Source of the DNA: a virus
IMG/VR virus record: IMGVR_UViG_3300024520_000024
Coordinates: 1-39,377 of that record
Reading direction: 5' to 3' (one strand)
Length of the DNA: 39,377 nt
In this document: one piece after another, positions 19,237-28,510 of the stretch
Layout of the letters: the number at the start of each line of letters is the position of its first letter
Position numbering within the stretch: position 1 is the stretch's first letter
The notes under the pieces: model-generated
The model's database searches: none
What the model was told of the DNA's origin: nothing
What the model saw: the letters and a program-made list of their open reading frames with translations, nothing else
Made by a program: the position numbers and the translations under genes

Positions 19237-19641
19237 ATGAAAAAACTATTATTGGTCGCATTATTAATTGGGCTATTGACGCCCAGTGCAGAAGCGATAA
19301 CGCTAGATAAAACAAATCAAAGTACAACCGCAGGAGGACGATACGGTGCTACCATCAGACATAATACAAACGACACAACTCTCGCACTTCTCAACATCAG
19401 CGCAGCAACTACTGTTACTCTTGAGAACCATTACAGAAGCCTTGTGGCATGGTCTGATTCAGACTTCGTTTTTCGTGTTAATGACGGTGTTGATACTTTT
19501 GTTAGTGTTAAAAGCGCTAATGGCTATTACGTCAGACTTCGTGAGTTCGACGCGGGAACACAATTAATCTTCGACGTCAGCCCGGCAGGTTCAGACGCAG
19601 CAGGAATAGGAACTATATACGGACACCTAGAGAGGCGATAA
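19237..19641 (+). CDS. Exported protein with signal peptide (134 aa)
   Basis: Residues 1-20 (MKKLLLVALLIGLLTPSAEA) are a textbook Sec signal: two Lys, a Leu-rich core, and S-A-E-A before ITLDKTN. The mature part is beta-rich with many Thr, Asn and Asp (NQSTTAGGRYGATIRHNTND) and no Cys. It may be a small periplasmic, surface or virion-associated protein. It sits between DNA-binding genes and the terminase, in the midst of the packaging operon, an unusual place for an exported protein. No family recognised. Confidence 0.75.
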   Translation: MKKLLLVALLIGLLTPSAEAITLDKTNQSTTAGGRYGATIRHNTNDTTLALLNISAATTVTLENHYRSLVAWSDSDFVFRVNDGVDTFVSVKSANGYYVRLREFDAGTQLIFDVSPAGSDAAGIGTIYGHLERR

Positions 19642-19643
19642 CC

Positions 19644-20021
19644 TTGACCCCTCTGATTAAGCGTTTCTCTTTCATAGCCTTCATACTGTGTATGATGATG
19701 ATTAGCTGTAAGGCTTATGCTAATCACTACTTCTTTGAAGTAGCTGTGACCACCGACACCTATATAGCAGTTCCTAGTGGGGATATTGGTTATATTCGCA
19801 CCAACACCCTCGCAAGAGATTATGGGGATAGTCTTTCGTCTGTTAGTAACATTTCACTACGAACAAACAACGACACAGTGTTTACAGGTGTTACATTTCA
19901 TACAGACAGCACACTAGATGTTTTATTGGCTAATGGGTACGACACAATAACTTGCGAGGGGGCTGTCAATCGTGCGAAAACTCTTTTTGGTTTTAGTTCT
20001 ATTAAGTATATTTGCGACTAG
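19644..20021 (+). CDS. Exported protein with signal peptide (125 aa, TTG start)
   Basis: TTG 19644 has AGAGAGG about 8 nt upstream. The N-terminus TPLIKRFSFIAFILCMMMIS ends CKAYANHYF: a basic region, a hydrophobic core, then A-Y-A as a signal peptidase site; an MISC lipobox-like alternative is visible. The mature part holds VAVTTDTYIAVPSGDIGYIR and Ser/Asn/Thr-rich strands. Its last 50 nt overlap the next gene's start. Not recognised, but similar in style and position to its neighbours. Confidence 0.7.
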   Translation: MTPLIKRFSFIAFILCMMMISCKAYANHYFFEVAVTTDTYIAVPSGDIGYIRTNTLARDYGDSLSSVSNISLRTNNDTVFTGVTFHTDSTLDVLLANGYDTITCEGAVNRAKTLFGFSSIKYICD

Positions 20022-21438
20022 CTCCTCTGCTACCACAGTCACGCTTAATGTAGACCCAATGGACACAGACGGTGTGCAGATGCAAATAGGCCCTAACATC
20101 GTAGAACGCCCATATTGGATTGACCCTACACCGTCTGCACAGGGTTTCCTATTCTTTGCCCACTCATCTGATACAGGCGTATCACTCAAGTATGGACAAG
20201 ACGATGTGCCATCTATATTGATATTGCACAGCGACACCGATTTTATGGCTGATATGTCAAGTGGCGAAACGCTGTCGGTAAGAAGTAACATAGATTTCAC
20301 GACCACACACTTTTCAATCGAGCAATTTTTTTATATAGCTCTTGGTAAGAGTGACAGTTCTAAAGACTCAAACCCTGTTACTAATGATGGAGACTCTTCT
20401 AAGCCTATGAGCGATACAGGTGTGTTTATCAGCGTTTTCTCAAACGGTAGCCAAGTTCCAAGACTCTCGCTATGGGAACAAACCCCAGAGGGTAGAAATG
20501 TGATACAAGACGTTCCGGCTACAGGTATAGATGATTACCCATTCGCAAACCTAAACAACGTCAGGGCTACTGTTGAACGAGTAAACGATACACAATGGTA
20601 TGTAATAGCGACCATTCAAAGCGACACAGGGGCTGAAGATACGGCGGTTGGAATAGCAACATCAGTACCCCTTTACAATACATATTCTGGAATAGGTGGG
20701 TTTAGGAATAATACTAGCGTACCTGCTGTTTGGGATAACATTAATATATTTTATGAACAGGGCGTAACCCCAGACCCAGACATTATACCCGTTGCAACCA
20801 TTGACGCACCAACAGGAGACACTACAATCTTGCTAAACGAGACTATAAACTTTCAAGGTTCAGCAACAGACTTTGCAGGAATTGATACATACCTATGGGA
20901 TTTTGGTGATGGCGATACAGCACAGGAACAGAACCCATCACACCAATACACCACAGCCGAAACGGTGATAGTACAGTTTACAGCGACAGATAACAATGAT
21001 TCGGTATCTCTTCCAGATACCATACAGATAGTGATAGAAACCCCTGTAGCGATTGTTGTTGCGATAACAGCCCCATCGAACAACGACACATTTCCCATAG
21101 GCAATCAAGTTAATATCACAGGGGCTACTACTAAGGGTACTCAGACAATATCATTAACGACCCTAGACGTAGAGAACGGTATACTTCATACCGATAACTC
21201 ATCGACATCCACTATAGTAGACACAACCCATTTGTATAGCACCGCGGGGCCATTCGTAATTACCATGTTCTCTGTCGATTCAAAGGGAGATACATCTAAT
21301 ATAGACACAATAACAATAACGATAGTAGACACAACTCCCGTAGTACCGCCCGCGTTTAAAGAAGATACGGGTGTACTCGGTTCTATCAGAACAGTGGTAT
21401 CACCTATACGCATGATGCGTAGACGAGGTGGGTTCTAA
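19972..21438 (+). CDS. Secreted PKD-domain protein with lectin-like N-terminal region
   Basis: GTG 19972 follows GAGGGGG. Residues 1-20 (MRKLFLVLVLLSIFATSSSA) are a signal peptide. Residues about 25-260 are beta-rich with FFYIALGKSDSS and SGIGGFRNNTSVPAVWDNINIF, suggestive of a jelly-roll lectin fold. Near 265-350 is a PKD domain with the hallmark YLWDFGDGDTAQEQNPSHQY; a second Ig/PKD-like unit follows (IVVAITAPSNNDTFPIGNQV). The C-terminus is basic: SPIRMMRRRGGF. PKD domains mediate extracellular binding, often to carbohydrate or protein. It lies immediately before terL with a 1-nt overlap and is probably surface-exposed. Confidence 0.82.
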   Translation: MRKLFLVLVLLSIFATSSSATTVTLNVDPMDTDGVQMQIGPNIVERPYWIDPTPSAQGFLFFAHSSDTGVSLKYGQDDVPSILILHSDTDFMADMSSGETLSVRSNIDFTTTHFSIEQFFYIALGKSDSSKDSNPVTNDGDSSKPMSDTGVFISVFSNGSQVPRLSLWEQTPEGRNVIQDVPATGIDDYPFANLNNVRATVERVNDTQWYVIATIQSDTGAEDTAVGIATSVPLYNTYSGIGGFRNNTSVPAVWDNINIFYEQGVTPDPDIIPVATIDAPTGDTTILLNETINFQGSATDFAGIDTYLWDFGDGDTAQEQNPSHQYTTAETVIVQFTATDNNDSVSLPDTIQIVIETPVAIVVAITAPSNNDTFPIGNQVNITGATTKGTQTISLTTLDVENGILHTDNSSTSTIVDTTHLYSTAGPFVITMFSVDSKGDTSNIDTITITIVDTTPVVPPAFKEDTGVLGSIRTVVSPIRMMRRRGGF

Positions 21439-22901
21439 TGCAAGAAATGACATTAATGCCACATCAGGATGCGTTCATCTTTGACCACGACACGCCTCTT
21501 CTAGCTATAGGCGGTTCAGTCGGGCCGGGTAAGACCGTGGCTACTGTTATCAAGTGTCGCTTAAAGTTAGAGAGACAAATGCAGCAGGGTATAGCTAATC
21601 CTTATGGACTGTTCATTCGTAAACATCTTAACGACTTAATGGATAGCGTGAAGAATGTATGGTTTGAAGTGTTCCCGGAAGACCGTAGATACTGGAACGA
21701 GAACAAGAAAGAGTTACGCTTTCCTAACGGCGCACAGATGAACTTTCGTCATGGTACTGGCAGAGAGGTACTGACAGGGCCGTCTTATTCTTTCATAGCT
21801 ATAGAACAAGCCGAAGAGTTAGACGAAGACATATTCACCCACGCGTTCACGCGTGTACGTGGTGACATCCCTGAGAAACAGATATTCATAAACTTTAACA
21901 TTAATGGGCATGACTGGATTTATCGTTGGTTTAAGGTCAACGATATGAAAGGTGTCGCAGGCGTTGAGACTGTATATAAGGATAATGGGGAATTTAAAGA
22001 AGGATTCAATCCTAAGATTAAATTAATAGAATGTAAGACGAAAGACAATCCGTATCTCGATGAGTTCTATTGGGACAACTTACGGCTACTTCCTGAACAC
22101 AAGTTCAAGAGGTACGTAGAAGCGGATTGGGAAGCAGGCTCTAATTTAGTATATCCAGAGTTTACCCGCCGTCACCATGTTATCGACCCATTTCCTATCC
22201 CATCAACGTGGAAGGCAGTCCTTGGTGCTGACTGGGGCAGAACCGCCCCATGCTGTGCCTTGGACTGTCGCATTGATACCGAGGGCAACTTGTTCATAGT
22301 GAACGAGTATTACTCACCGGGTTTAATCTCCGAACACGCCAAAGCTATCAAACAGCTTATGTTAGGAGATAGGTTCGTGCCTAAAGCAGAATACGAATAT
22401 ATGCTGTTAGACCCCGCTGCGTTTGCATCCACCAACCAACGTGGCAATATGGAATGGTCTAACGCCGACGAATTTAGAACTCACGATTTATATTTTCAAC
22501 GTGCAGATAACGCTAAGAACTCAGAACACAGCGGTATCAACAGAGTAGGAGAATATCTTCGGTTCGACCCCGAACATATTAGTCCTGTTACAGGTGAGAA
22601 GGGTGCACCTAGAGTATTCATCTTCGACAGATGCGAAGCTCTTATAGGAGAGATAAGCGAGTATAAGAACGAGACTTGGAAAGACGAGTCACCTAAAGAA
22701 CGTCCTAAAAAGGGAATGGGTGTCCGTGACCATGCTGTCGATACTCTCCGTTATATTATTAACTCAAGACCACCTGTACCAGAAATCAGTCAGGAAGTCA
22801 GAACAGATACAGTGGAATATCTATTTAATGAATACAAGAAAAAACGGAATAAATTTGCAGGAGACAATTTCGTTATAAGCGAGGTATTTGGCGATGGCTA
22901 A
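21438..22901 (+). CDS. terL: Large terminase subunit
   Basis: A 487-residue packaging ATPase-nuclease. Walker A is GGSVGPGKT at residues 25-33. The Walker B region reads SFIAIEQAEEL (Glu123, Gln124) where many terminases have DE. The nuclease domain has LGADWG (Asp265), LLDPAAF (Asp325) and RDHAVDTLRYI (Asp431, Asp435), the RNase-H-type acidic cluster. It docks on the portal, drives DNA into the procapsid and cuts the concatemer. Its stop overlaps the portal start by 8 nt (ATGGCTAA). Confidence 0.96.
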   Translation: MQEMTLMPHQDAFIFDHDTPLLAIGGSVGPGKTVATVIKCRLKLERQMQQGIANPYGLFIRKHLNDLMDSVKNVWFEVFPEDRRYWNENKKELRFPNGAQMNFRHGTGREVLTGPSYSFIAIEQAEELDEDIFTHAFTRVRGDIPEKQIFINFNINGHDWIYRWFKVNDMKGVAGVETVYKDNGEFKEGFNPKIKLIECKTKDNPYLDEFYWDNLRLLPEHKFKRYVEADWEAGSNLVYPEFTRRHHVIDPFPIPSTWKAVLGADWGRTAPCCALDCRIDTEGNLFIVNEYYSPGLISEHAKAIKQLMLGDRFVPKAEYEYMLLDPAAFASTNQRGNMEWSNADEFRTHDLYFQRADNAKNSEHSGINRVGEYLRFDPEHISPVTGEKGAPRVFIFDRCEALIGEISEYKNETWKDESPKERPKKGMGVRDHAVDTLRYIINSRPPVPEISQEVRTDTVEYLFNEYKKKRNKFAGDNFVISEVFGDG

Positions 22902-24906
22902 GAAAGTAGCAAAACCTAAAGGCAGAAAAGAATTTGTAGAGATGTGGCTTGGGCGTATTGACGATGCTATAGCCAAACGAGAATATATGCGTGAAAGGTT
23001 CTGGGACAAGTGCCGAGAGTTTGATGCGGGTAAACAGTTTAACCGTGCGCCACATATCAAAAGTAACGATATGGTTATTAACATTATAAAAGATAACAAT
23101 ACTAAACAGCTATCGTCTATCTACGCACGCAATCCAAAGCCAGTGGTTACACCTAAAATCGGCGATGGGCCTGCTTTGTCTCCAGAGGATATTAGTACAT
23201 CAGATAGAGCCAAGACTATGGAAGATTTACTGAAGCAGGTTATCGAAGATGATAACGGCAGATGGATATTCCAAGACGAGCTAGAGTCTGCTGTATACGA
23301 GGCGTTCCTGTCTATCGGTATTGTTAAGTCTGTATATGAACCAGAGATGCAGAAGAACCCGTTAGCAGGACAGATGGTTATAGGCGAGACTGGTGAAGAG
23401 GTATTAGACCCGGTAACAGGAGAACCTATCCTAGAGCCAGACGAAATCATAGTAGACGAGTTCTACGGCGTACAGTGTATTGACCCCGATATGCACTTTG
23501 TATCGGCTAACACTAAGGACAATGGCAGAGATATGGACTTCGACGGCGAGGAAATGTTCTGGTCGTTAGAGAAGGTCAGAGGGTTTAAGATGTTCCGTCA
23601 AGACGCACGTTCTAAGGTAGAACCCACTGATACATTTCAGTTATCCCCGGAAGAAGAAAGATTTAAGAATAAGCGTGAGAAGAAGACTCTCCGTAAAACA
23701 AACGTACATCAGACACTAGGCCCAGACGCCAAGAGTAAGACTGGTGGAGAAGTCAAAGACCCTCAGAAACAATTAGTCAGGCTGTTCTGGGTTTACGACC
23801 ATACGCCCGTAGTAGATAAAGATACAGGCGAGACTAAGAGATTTCAGTATGTGTTCGCGGAAGGCATGGAAGAAGACTTCCTAATGAAACGCGAATGGCC
23901 TAAAGGTATTGAAGGCGGAGTATACTCCTACCTACAGTTTAGAAAAGGTGGCAAGGCGTTCTATAAGATACCGCCGTCATTCGACCTATTAGACCTGAAC
24001 GTAGAGCTTAACGAGGCACAGTCTCACATGCGGGTATTAAGACGCCGTAATAAGCGTAAGATATTACTAGATACAGGTGCATTAAAGTCTGCCGATGAAG
24101 CAGACAAGCTGCAAAGCGACATTGACTTAGAAGTAGTAGAAACTAAAGTCGGTATTAACCCCGGTCAAGCTATGCAGGTTATCGAAGCAGGAGGCCCTAC
24201 ATCTGCTGACTTAACAGCTGTTCAGTCTGTTAATGTTTTGTTCACTCGTTTAGCAGGACAGACACCAGAATCGTTTGGACAGTCGGGCGCACCTACTTTA
24301 GGACAATCTGAGTTACAGGCGGGTGCTTCTAACACACTCAAGTCTTATGACCACAATAAATTAATCAGGTTCTTGGGAATGATTCTCAAGAAGGTAGCTC
24401 AGCTTATGCAGGCTAACTTGGAAACTCCTAGAGCCGTAGAACGTATCGGCGAAGACGGCGGTAGGTTCTGGGTTAAGATTGATGACCCAAGACAGATAGA
24501 AGGCGAGTTCGAGTTTAAGATTGACGCCGAATCTACTCAGCCTAAGAATCAGTTGACCGATGAGTTAATGCAGAACAAGAAGCTCCAGATGTTATTCCAA
24601 TGGGGATTAGATTCGTTTATCAAACCAGAGGTACTCGTCAGAGAGATAATGAAACGTTCGCCGTTTGACCAAGAGGTTGTTAAGTCTGCACAGGAGTTAC
24701 AGGCACAGCAGACAGCGGAACAGTTCGAGGCTATACGACAGCAGGAACGGTTATCACAGGCAGGTGCGTTACCAGAACAGGCACAAGGTAGACAGAACAC
24801 CGGGCAAGGTAAGGGTGGTGGGCAGATACCAACTACACAAGAAGGTGTAACACAGAGTATAAGACAGCAAGGTAGACCAACAAGTGCGGGTGGTAACAAT
24901 GCCTAA
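22894..24906 (+). CDS. Portal protein
   Basis: A 670-residue protein directly after terL, the standard place and size for a podovirus portal. I start at ATG 22894, with GAGG 9 nt upstream, rather than TTG 22888. Features: NTKQLSSIYARNPKPVVTPK near the N-terminus, a long acidic insert, DMHFVSANTKD, and LNEAQSHMRVLRRRNKRKI near 370-390, typical of the crown and clip of large portals. The C-terminal part is Gln-rich (AQELQAQQTAEQFEAIRQQE), consistent with a barrel-like helix. It forms the dodecameric gate for DNA. Confidence 0.88.
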   Translation: MAKKVAKPKGRKEFVEMWLGRIDDAIAKREYMRERFWDKCREFDAGKQFNRAPHIKSNDMVINIIKDNNTKQLSSIYARNPKPVVTPKIGDGPALSPEDISTSDRAKTMEDLLKQVIEDDNGRWIFQDELESAVYEAFLSIGIVKSVYEPEMQKNPLAGQMVIGETGEEVLDPVTGEPILEPDEIIVDEFYGVQCIDPDMHFVSANTKDNGRDMDFDGEEMFWSLEKVRGFKMFRQDARSKVEPTDTFQLSPEEERFKNKREKKTLRKTNVHQTLGPDAKSKTGGEVKDPQKQLVRLFWVYDHTPVVDKDTGETKRFQYVFAEGMEEDFLMKREWPKGIEGGVYSYLQFRKGGKAFYKIPPSFDLLDLNVELNEAQSHMRVLRRRNKRKILLDTGALKSADEADKLQSDIDLEVVETKVGINPGQAMQVIEAGGPTSADLTAVQSVNVLFTRLAGQTPESFGQSGAPTLGQSELQAGASNTLKSYDHNKLIRFLGMILKKVAQLMQANLETPRAVERIGEDGGRFWVKIDDPRQIEGEFEFKIDAESTQPKNQLTDELMQNKKLQMLFQWGLDSFIKPEVLVREIMKRSPFDQEVVKSAQELQAQQTAEQFEAIRQQERLSQAGALPEQAQGRQNTGQGKGGGQIPTTQEGVTQSIRQQGRPTSAGGNNA

Positions 24907-25327
24907 CTATGAATACAAATGCGAAGGATGCGATGATGAGTTTACTGAAATACGAACCTTTGAGAACTACAATAAGCCAAAGCAGTGTATCAAGTGTGGG
25001 GCTGCTACAAGGAAACTCATATCTTCAGGAATATCTCTCTCGTCAGCCTGTGTACCAACCCGGGATATGTCAAGCGTCAAAGAGAGTGTTGGTGAAAGAG
25101 TACAAAACAAAGAACTGTGGGGAGACGATGTCACAAGAACAATTAACGAAAATGTGGGAAGAATCAAAGCCGCTAAAAAATCAGGCGGCGTGGCTAAGTT
25201 GGAAAAACTTCCAAATCCCAAAGCCGAAGCAAAAGAAGCCGCCCTCAGAGGATACGTGAAACACGGGGCACAGAAGGCTCTTAGACAAGTAGCTGAACAA
25301 AGAACAGCTACTTCTAACATATACTAA
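24899..25327 (+). CDS. FmdB-type zinc-ribbon protein
   Basis: ATG 24899 overlaps the portal stop (ATGCCTAA). The product begins MPNYEYKCEGCDDEFTEIRT and continues CIKCGAATRKLISS, the FmdB zinc-ribbon pattern (C-x2-C...C-x2-C). The rest is Lys- and Ala-rich (RIKAAKKSGGVAKLEKL). Such proteins recur next to portal genes in some podoviruses, role unknown. Confidence 0.8.
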   Translation: MPNYEYKCEGCDDEFTEIRTFENYNKPKQCIKCGAATRKLISSGISLSSACVPTRDMSSVKESVGERVQNKELWGDDVTRTINENVGRIKAAKKSGGVAKLEKLPNPKAEAKEAALRGYVKHGAQKALRQVAEQRTATSNIY

Positions 25328-25343
25328 AATTAACGGAGGAAAT

Positions 25344-26108
25344 ATGACCGATGAAAATGGCGTAACGGAAACGGAATCAGCCTCAGAATCGCCAACTGAA
25401 AATGATTCATCGACAAACCAACAGATGGATAGCGGGGAATCATCTGCCCCTGTCGAGCAACCGAAGAGTTTCGCTAACTCTGTACCGCAGAACAGGTTTA
25501 ATCAAGTGATAGGTGAACGGAACGAAGCTAGAAACGAGTTGGATTCTTCAGCCCAAGCTCTACAACAGAAAGACGCTAAGATTAACGAGTTGAATGACAA
25601 GCTCAGTCAGCTTGAACAGTCTACAGTGTCTGAAGGGATAGCACCCTTTACTGGTGATATTAAGAAGATTGTCACACCCGAATTAAAGCGTTTGCATGAT
25701 GATAACGCCGCGATGAGGAATGAACTCAATCAACTACAGCAGTATAAAGCTGTAGAAGTTATCGCTGAGAAAGAGAAGTTTATCCGAGAGAAGTTAAGCG
25801 GGAAAAGGGGCAGGCGTACTTATGACGAGGTATTCCCTCAGATTGAAGCGCAGGTCAAGCAGAATCCTAACCTTGTATACGAAGTCGATAGACTATATAA
25901 GGAAATCACAGACCCAGACGTAGCAAAGTATGTAGAATCACTTGAAGCAAAACTTGGAGTTAATAAAACGGAACAGAGTATAGCCAATGCTGTACCCGGA
26001 ACGGTAAGTACCGACGGTACTCCGAACAGAACACCACGTAATGAGAAAGACCGCATTATGATGGGTGCAGCTAAGGCAAGGGAAGCTCTTCTCAAGACTG
26101 ACCAGTAG
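25344..26108 (+). CDS. Probable scaffolding protein
   Basis: A 254-residue acidic, helical protein just before the major capsid gene, the classical scaffold position. The N-terminal 45 residues are Ser/Glu/Thr-rich and disordered. The middle is coiled coil (NELDSSAQALQQKDAKINEL, LNDKLSQLEQ, then NAAMRNELNQLQQYKA). The C-terminus ends in a short basic helix KAREALLKTDQ. This order fits phage scaffolds, which bind the capsid through a basic C-terminal helix and leave the procapsid. Named by position and composition only. Confidence 0.75.
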   Translation: MTDENGVTETESASESPTENDSSTNQQMDSGESSAPVEQPKSFANSVPQNRFNQVIGERNEARNELDSSAQALQQKDAKINELNDKLSQLEQSTVSEGIAPFTGDIKKIVTPELKRLHDDNAAMRNELNQLQQYKAVEVIAEKEKFIREKLSGKRGRRTYDEVFPQIEAQVKQNPNLVYEVDRLYKEITDPDVAKYVESLEAKLGVNKTEQSIANAVPGTVSTDGTPNRTPRNEKDRIMMGAAKAREALLKTDQ

Positions 26109-26142
26109 GTCGGTCTATCTCTAAGAGAAGAGGCATTAAATA

Positions 26143-27171
26143 ATGGCAACACAAAGCACAGATTCACGCACATTTAATGACCTAGTTTCTATGACCTTTG
26201 AGAATGTTCAGGCAGGCGTGCAGGATAATATTTACGAGTCAAATCCTACATTCGCTAAATTGAATGAAGCAGGAAACATTGAGAAATTCAATGGTGGTCG
26301 CAGACTAGATGAACTCATCGCAACTGATGAGAATAACACAGTTAAATCTTATTCCGCAGGTGGTACTTTTGACACTTCGGAACAAGAACAAACTTCACGT
26401 GCACAGTACGACGTTCGCTTCGTAGGCGGAACAGTAGCATGGAATCGTGAAGACGAAAGACTAAATAGTGGCGAAGCTGCTATTGACAATTTTGTTACAG
26501 AACGCATTATGCTCGGCACAAAGCAAATGAAGCAGGAGCTTAATAAGCAACTTCTTCGTGTTGGTGCTAAAGCAGCATCGGGCGACATTGATGGTATTGC
26601 TCAGGCAATCACATCTAGCCCATCTACATCTGGTGCTTATGGTGGCTTTGACGGTTCTACAGATACATTCTGGCAGAACCAAGTTGAGACATCAGCAGGA
26701 ACGGCTACACGTACTTCTATCATCACAGAACTACTTAACCTTTCAGTAAACTGTCAGCTACAGGCTTCTGGTGCTCCAGACTTCTATCTAGCTGACCCAA
26801 CAACTTGGCAGATTCTTGCTTCTGGTATGCAGGACGCTGTTCGTGTTGCTGACAAGGCAAGTGCTAACTTAGGCTTTGATTCCATTCAGTATCGTGGCGT
26901 TCCAATTTTCTTTGACGCTATGGTTCCTGACGCAGTAAACGGAATCAACTTCGGCACAGCTTTGACATCTGGAACTGTCTACGCTTTGAATAGCAACGCT
27001 ATGAAACTTAAAGTAGACGCACAGTCAGACATCGCTATGCTTGACCTACAAGTTCCTACTACCAACCCTACTCGCCGTGTGCGACCTATTGTTTGGTACG
27101 GAAATCTAATCACTAAAGAACGCAGAGCTTTGGGCGTTCTTGATACCATCAATCTTGCAACGATTGCGTAA
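26143..27171 (+). CDS. Major capsid protein
   Basis: A 342-residue protein with an N-terminal arm (FNDLVSMTFENVQAGVQDNI), an internal loop region (TVKSYSAGGTFDTSEQEQTS) and a C-terminal QVPTTNPTRRVRPIVWYGN. The profile resembles HK97-fold coat proteins of podoviruses. Arg codons here are mainly CGT and CGC, unlike the AGA/AGG usage of most neighbours, as expected for the most highly expressed gene. It follows the scaffold-like gene and is separated from the tail genes by a terminator after the next gene. Confidence 0.85.
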   Translation: MATQSTDSRTFNDLVSMTFENVQAGVQDNIYESNPTFAKLNEAGNIEKFNGGRRLDELIATDENNTVKSYSAGGTFDTSEQEQTSRAQYDVRFVGGTVAWNREDERLNSGEAAIDNFVTERIMLGTKQMKQELNKQLLRVGAKAASGDIDGIAQAITSSPSTSGAYGGFDGSTDTFWQNQVETSAGTATRTSIITELLNLSVNCQLQASGAPDFYLADPTTWQILASGMQDAVRVADKASANLGFDSIQYRGVPIFFDAMVPDAVNGINFGTALTSGTVYALNSNAMKLKVDAQSDIAMLDLQVPTTNPTRRVRPIVWYGNLITKERRALGVLDTINLATIA

Positions 27172-27183
27172 GGGAGCAGAACA

Positions 27184-27717
27184 ATGAGAATCATATTATC
27201 AGTAGTAGTTGCTCTAGCCCTTATGGTTGGAGTTGCAGACGCAGGTTTAAATCAGGCACCGGGGGCGCGTCTTACTGTAAACAGTTCTACACAGAAAGAT
27301 GACCTCGGTAATGTCGGCGACTTTGGCAACCTTCGCGCACGTTATGTACGCTTTGGTGCTACAGTCGGAGACGGTACTCCTATGATTGCTGAAAACGCAT
27401 CATGGGGAGTTATCGAAGCTACAGCAGCAGACACAGAAGGCGTTAATGTTGTAGGTTTTTCGGTAGCAGCTATCGACTCAGGTAATTTCGGTTGGGTTGC
27501 TATTGCAGGTATTACAGACGTTCAGTTTGATACTAATACAGCAGTAACAGGCTCAAGAGTAAAATGTGGAGTTCGTCAGGACTTCGGAAGTTGTGCAGTT
27601 GTTGGTGCAGAGGATACTACTCACATCAATGACGTTGGATTTTTACTACCAGTTCCAACAGGAACGAATGAAGACAGCGCAGTTCTAAAGCAAATCTACA
27701 TTCAAGGTATTCGGTAA
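27184..27717 (+). CDS. Exported or decoration-like protein with signal peptide (177 aa)
   Basis: Residues 1-20 (MRIILSVVVALALMVGVADA) form a strong signal peptide. The mature part is beta-rich, with GLNQAPGARLTVNSSTQKDD and repeated short strands (VGFSVAAIDSGNFGWVAIAG). It lies 12 nt after the capsid gene, has similar codon use, and is read before a terminator, the usual slot for a decoration protein. A secretory signal in that slot is surprising. No family recognised. Confidence 0.75.
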   Translation: MRIILSVVVALALMVGVADAGLNQAPGARLTVNSSTQKDDLGNVGDFGNLRARYVRFGATVGDGTPMIAENASWGVIEATAADTEGVNVVGFSVAAIDSGNFGWVAIAGITDVQFDTNTAVTGSRVKCGVRQDFGSCAVVGAEDTTHINDVGFLLPVPTGTNEDSAVLKQIYIQGIR

Positions 27718-27737
27718 TTCATTAAGTAAACAATAGA

Positions 27738-27769
27738 GTGAGTGGGGGTAAAACCTCACTCACCTTTTT
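27738..27769 (+). terminator. Terminator after the capsid gene pair
   Basis: GTGAGTGGGG (from 27738) pairs with CCTCACTCAC (27754-27763) in a stem of about 10 bp including one wobble, followed by CTTTTT. It would let capsid transcripts end while part continues to the tail genes. Confidence 0.82.
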
Positions 27770-27784
27770 ACTAAGGAGTGAAAG

Positions 27785-28510
27785 ATGGCACAGACAAAAA
27801 CATATCTACAGATAGTTCAACAGGTGTTCCGTAAGCTGAACAGGAAAGCACCAGACTCTCTAGCTAATCCTAATCAGTATACACAAATGATTATGGACAA
27901 TGTTAATGATGTCATAGACATGGTAAATGATATAGCAATCACCGAGGGGTGGCCTACCGCTTACGGTTCAGGTACATTTGCTACTGTTATCGGTCAGAGA
28001 GCTTATCAATTAGACGCTACGGATATTGATACAGGTGCTACATTGAGGCGTATATTCATAGCCGACGTCGCATCACAAAGAGACTTAACAGAAGCTACAG
28101 ACGCGGCATGGAACGCACGTACCCTAACCACTGTTACCAATACACCAGAGGTGTACAAAAGGTTTGGCAGTTCTGTGGTATCGGGTGCTAATGTTATGGA
28201 CTTACAGGTAGACCCCGTCCCTTCAGCCGTGGAAACGTGGACTTACGAATACAAGACAGCTTTCCCTAACCTGTCCGTTGACGGTGATATATCGTTGTTA
28301 CCAAGTAGTATGTTGGTATGGGGTGCGGCAGCAGAGGTATTAGAACATAAGGGCAAGGCTACACAGAGAGCCGACTTCAAATTTCAGACCTTACTACAGA
28401 ATGAAAGGAATAAGCAGAGTTCGTCTAAGCAACAGTTGATTTACGGTTCACGAACACAGACCGTAGACGGCATAAATTTAGATAAGAGCTTTAGCATAAT
28501 CATTGAATAA
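27785..28510 (+). CDS. Head-tail adaptor (P22 gp4-like)
   Basis: A 241-residue protein starting with QTKTYLQIVQQVFRKLNRKA, then MIMDNVNDVIDMVNDIAITEGWP, a helical-bundle pattern characteristic of podovirus gp4-like adaptors that extend the portal. The C-terminus has ASMLVWGAAAEVLEHKGKAT-type helices (here SSMLVWGAAAEVLEHKG). Its position between capsid and hub genes fits. AAGGAG precedes the ATG and its stop overlaps the next start. Confidence 0.78.
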   Translation: MAQTKTYLQIVQQVFRKLNRKAPDSLANPNQYTQMIMDNVNDVIDMVNDIAITEGWPTAYGSGTFATVIGQRAYQLDATDIDTGATLRRIFIADVASQRDLTEATDAAWNARTLTTVTNTPEVYKRFGSSVVSGANVMDLQVDPVPSAVETWTYEYKTAFPNLSVDGDISLLPSSMLVWGAAAEVLEHKGKATQRADFKFQTLLQNERNKQSSSKQQLIYGSRTQTVDGINLDKSFSIIIE

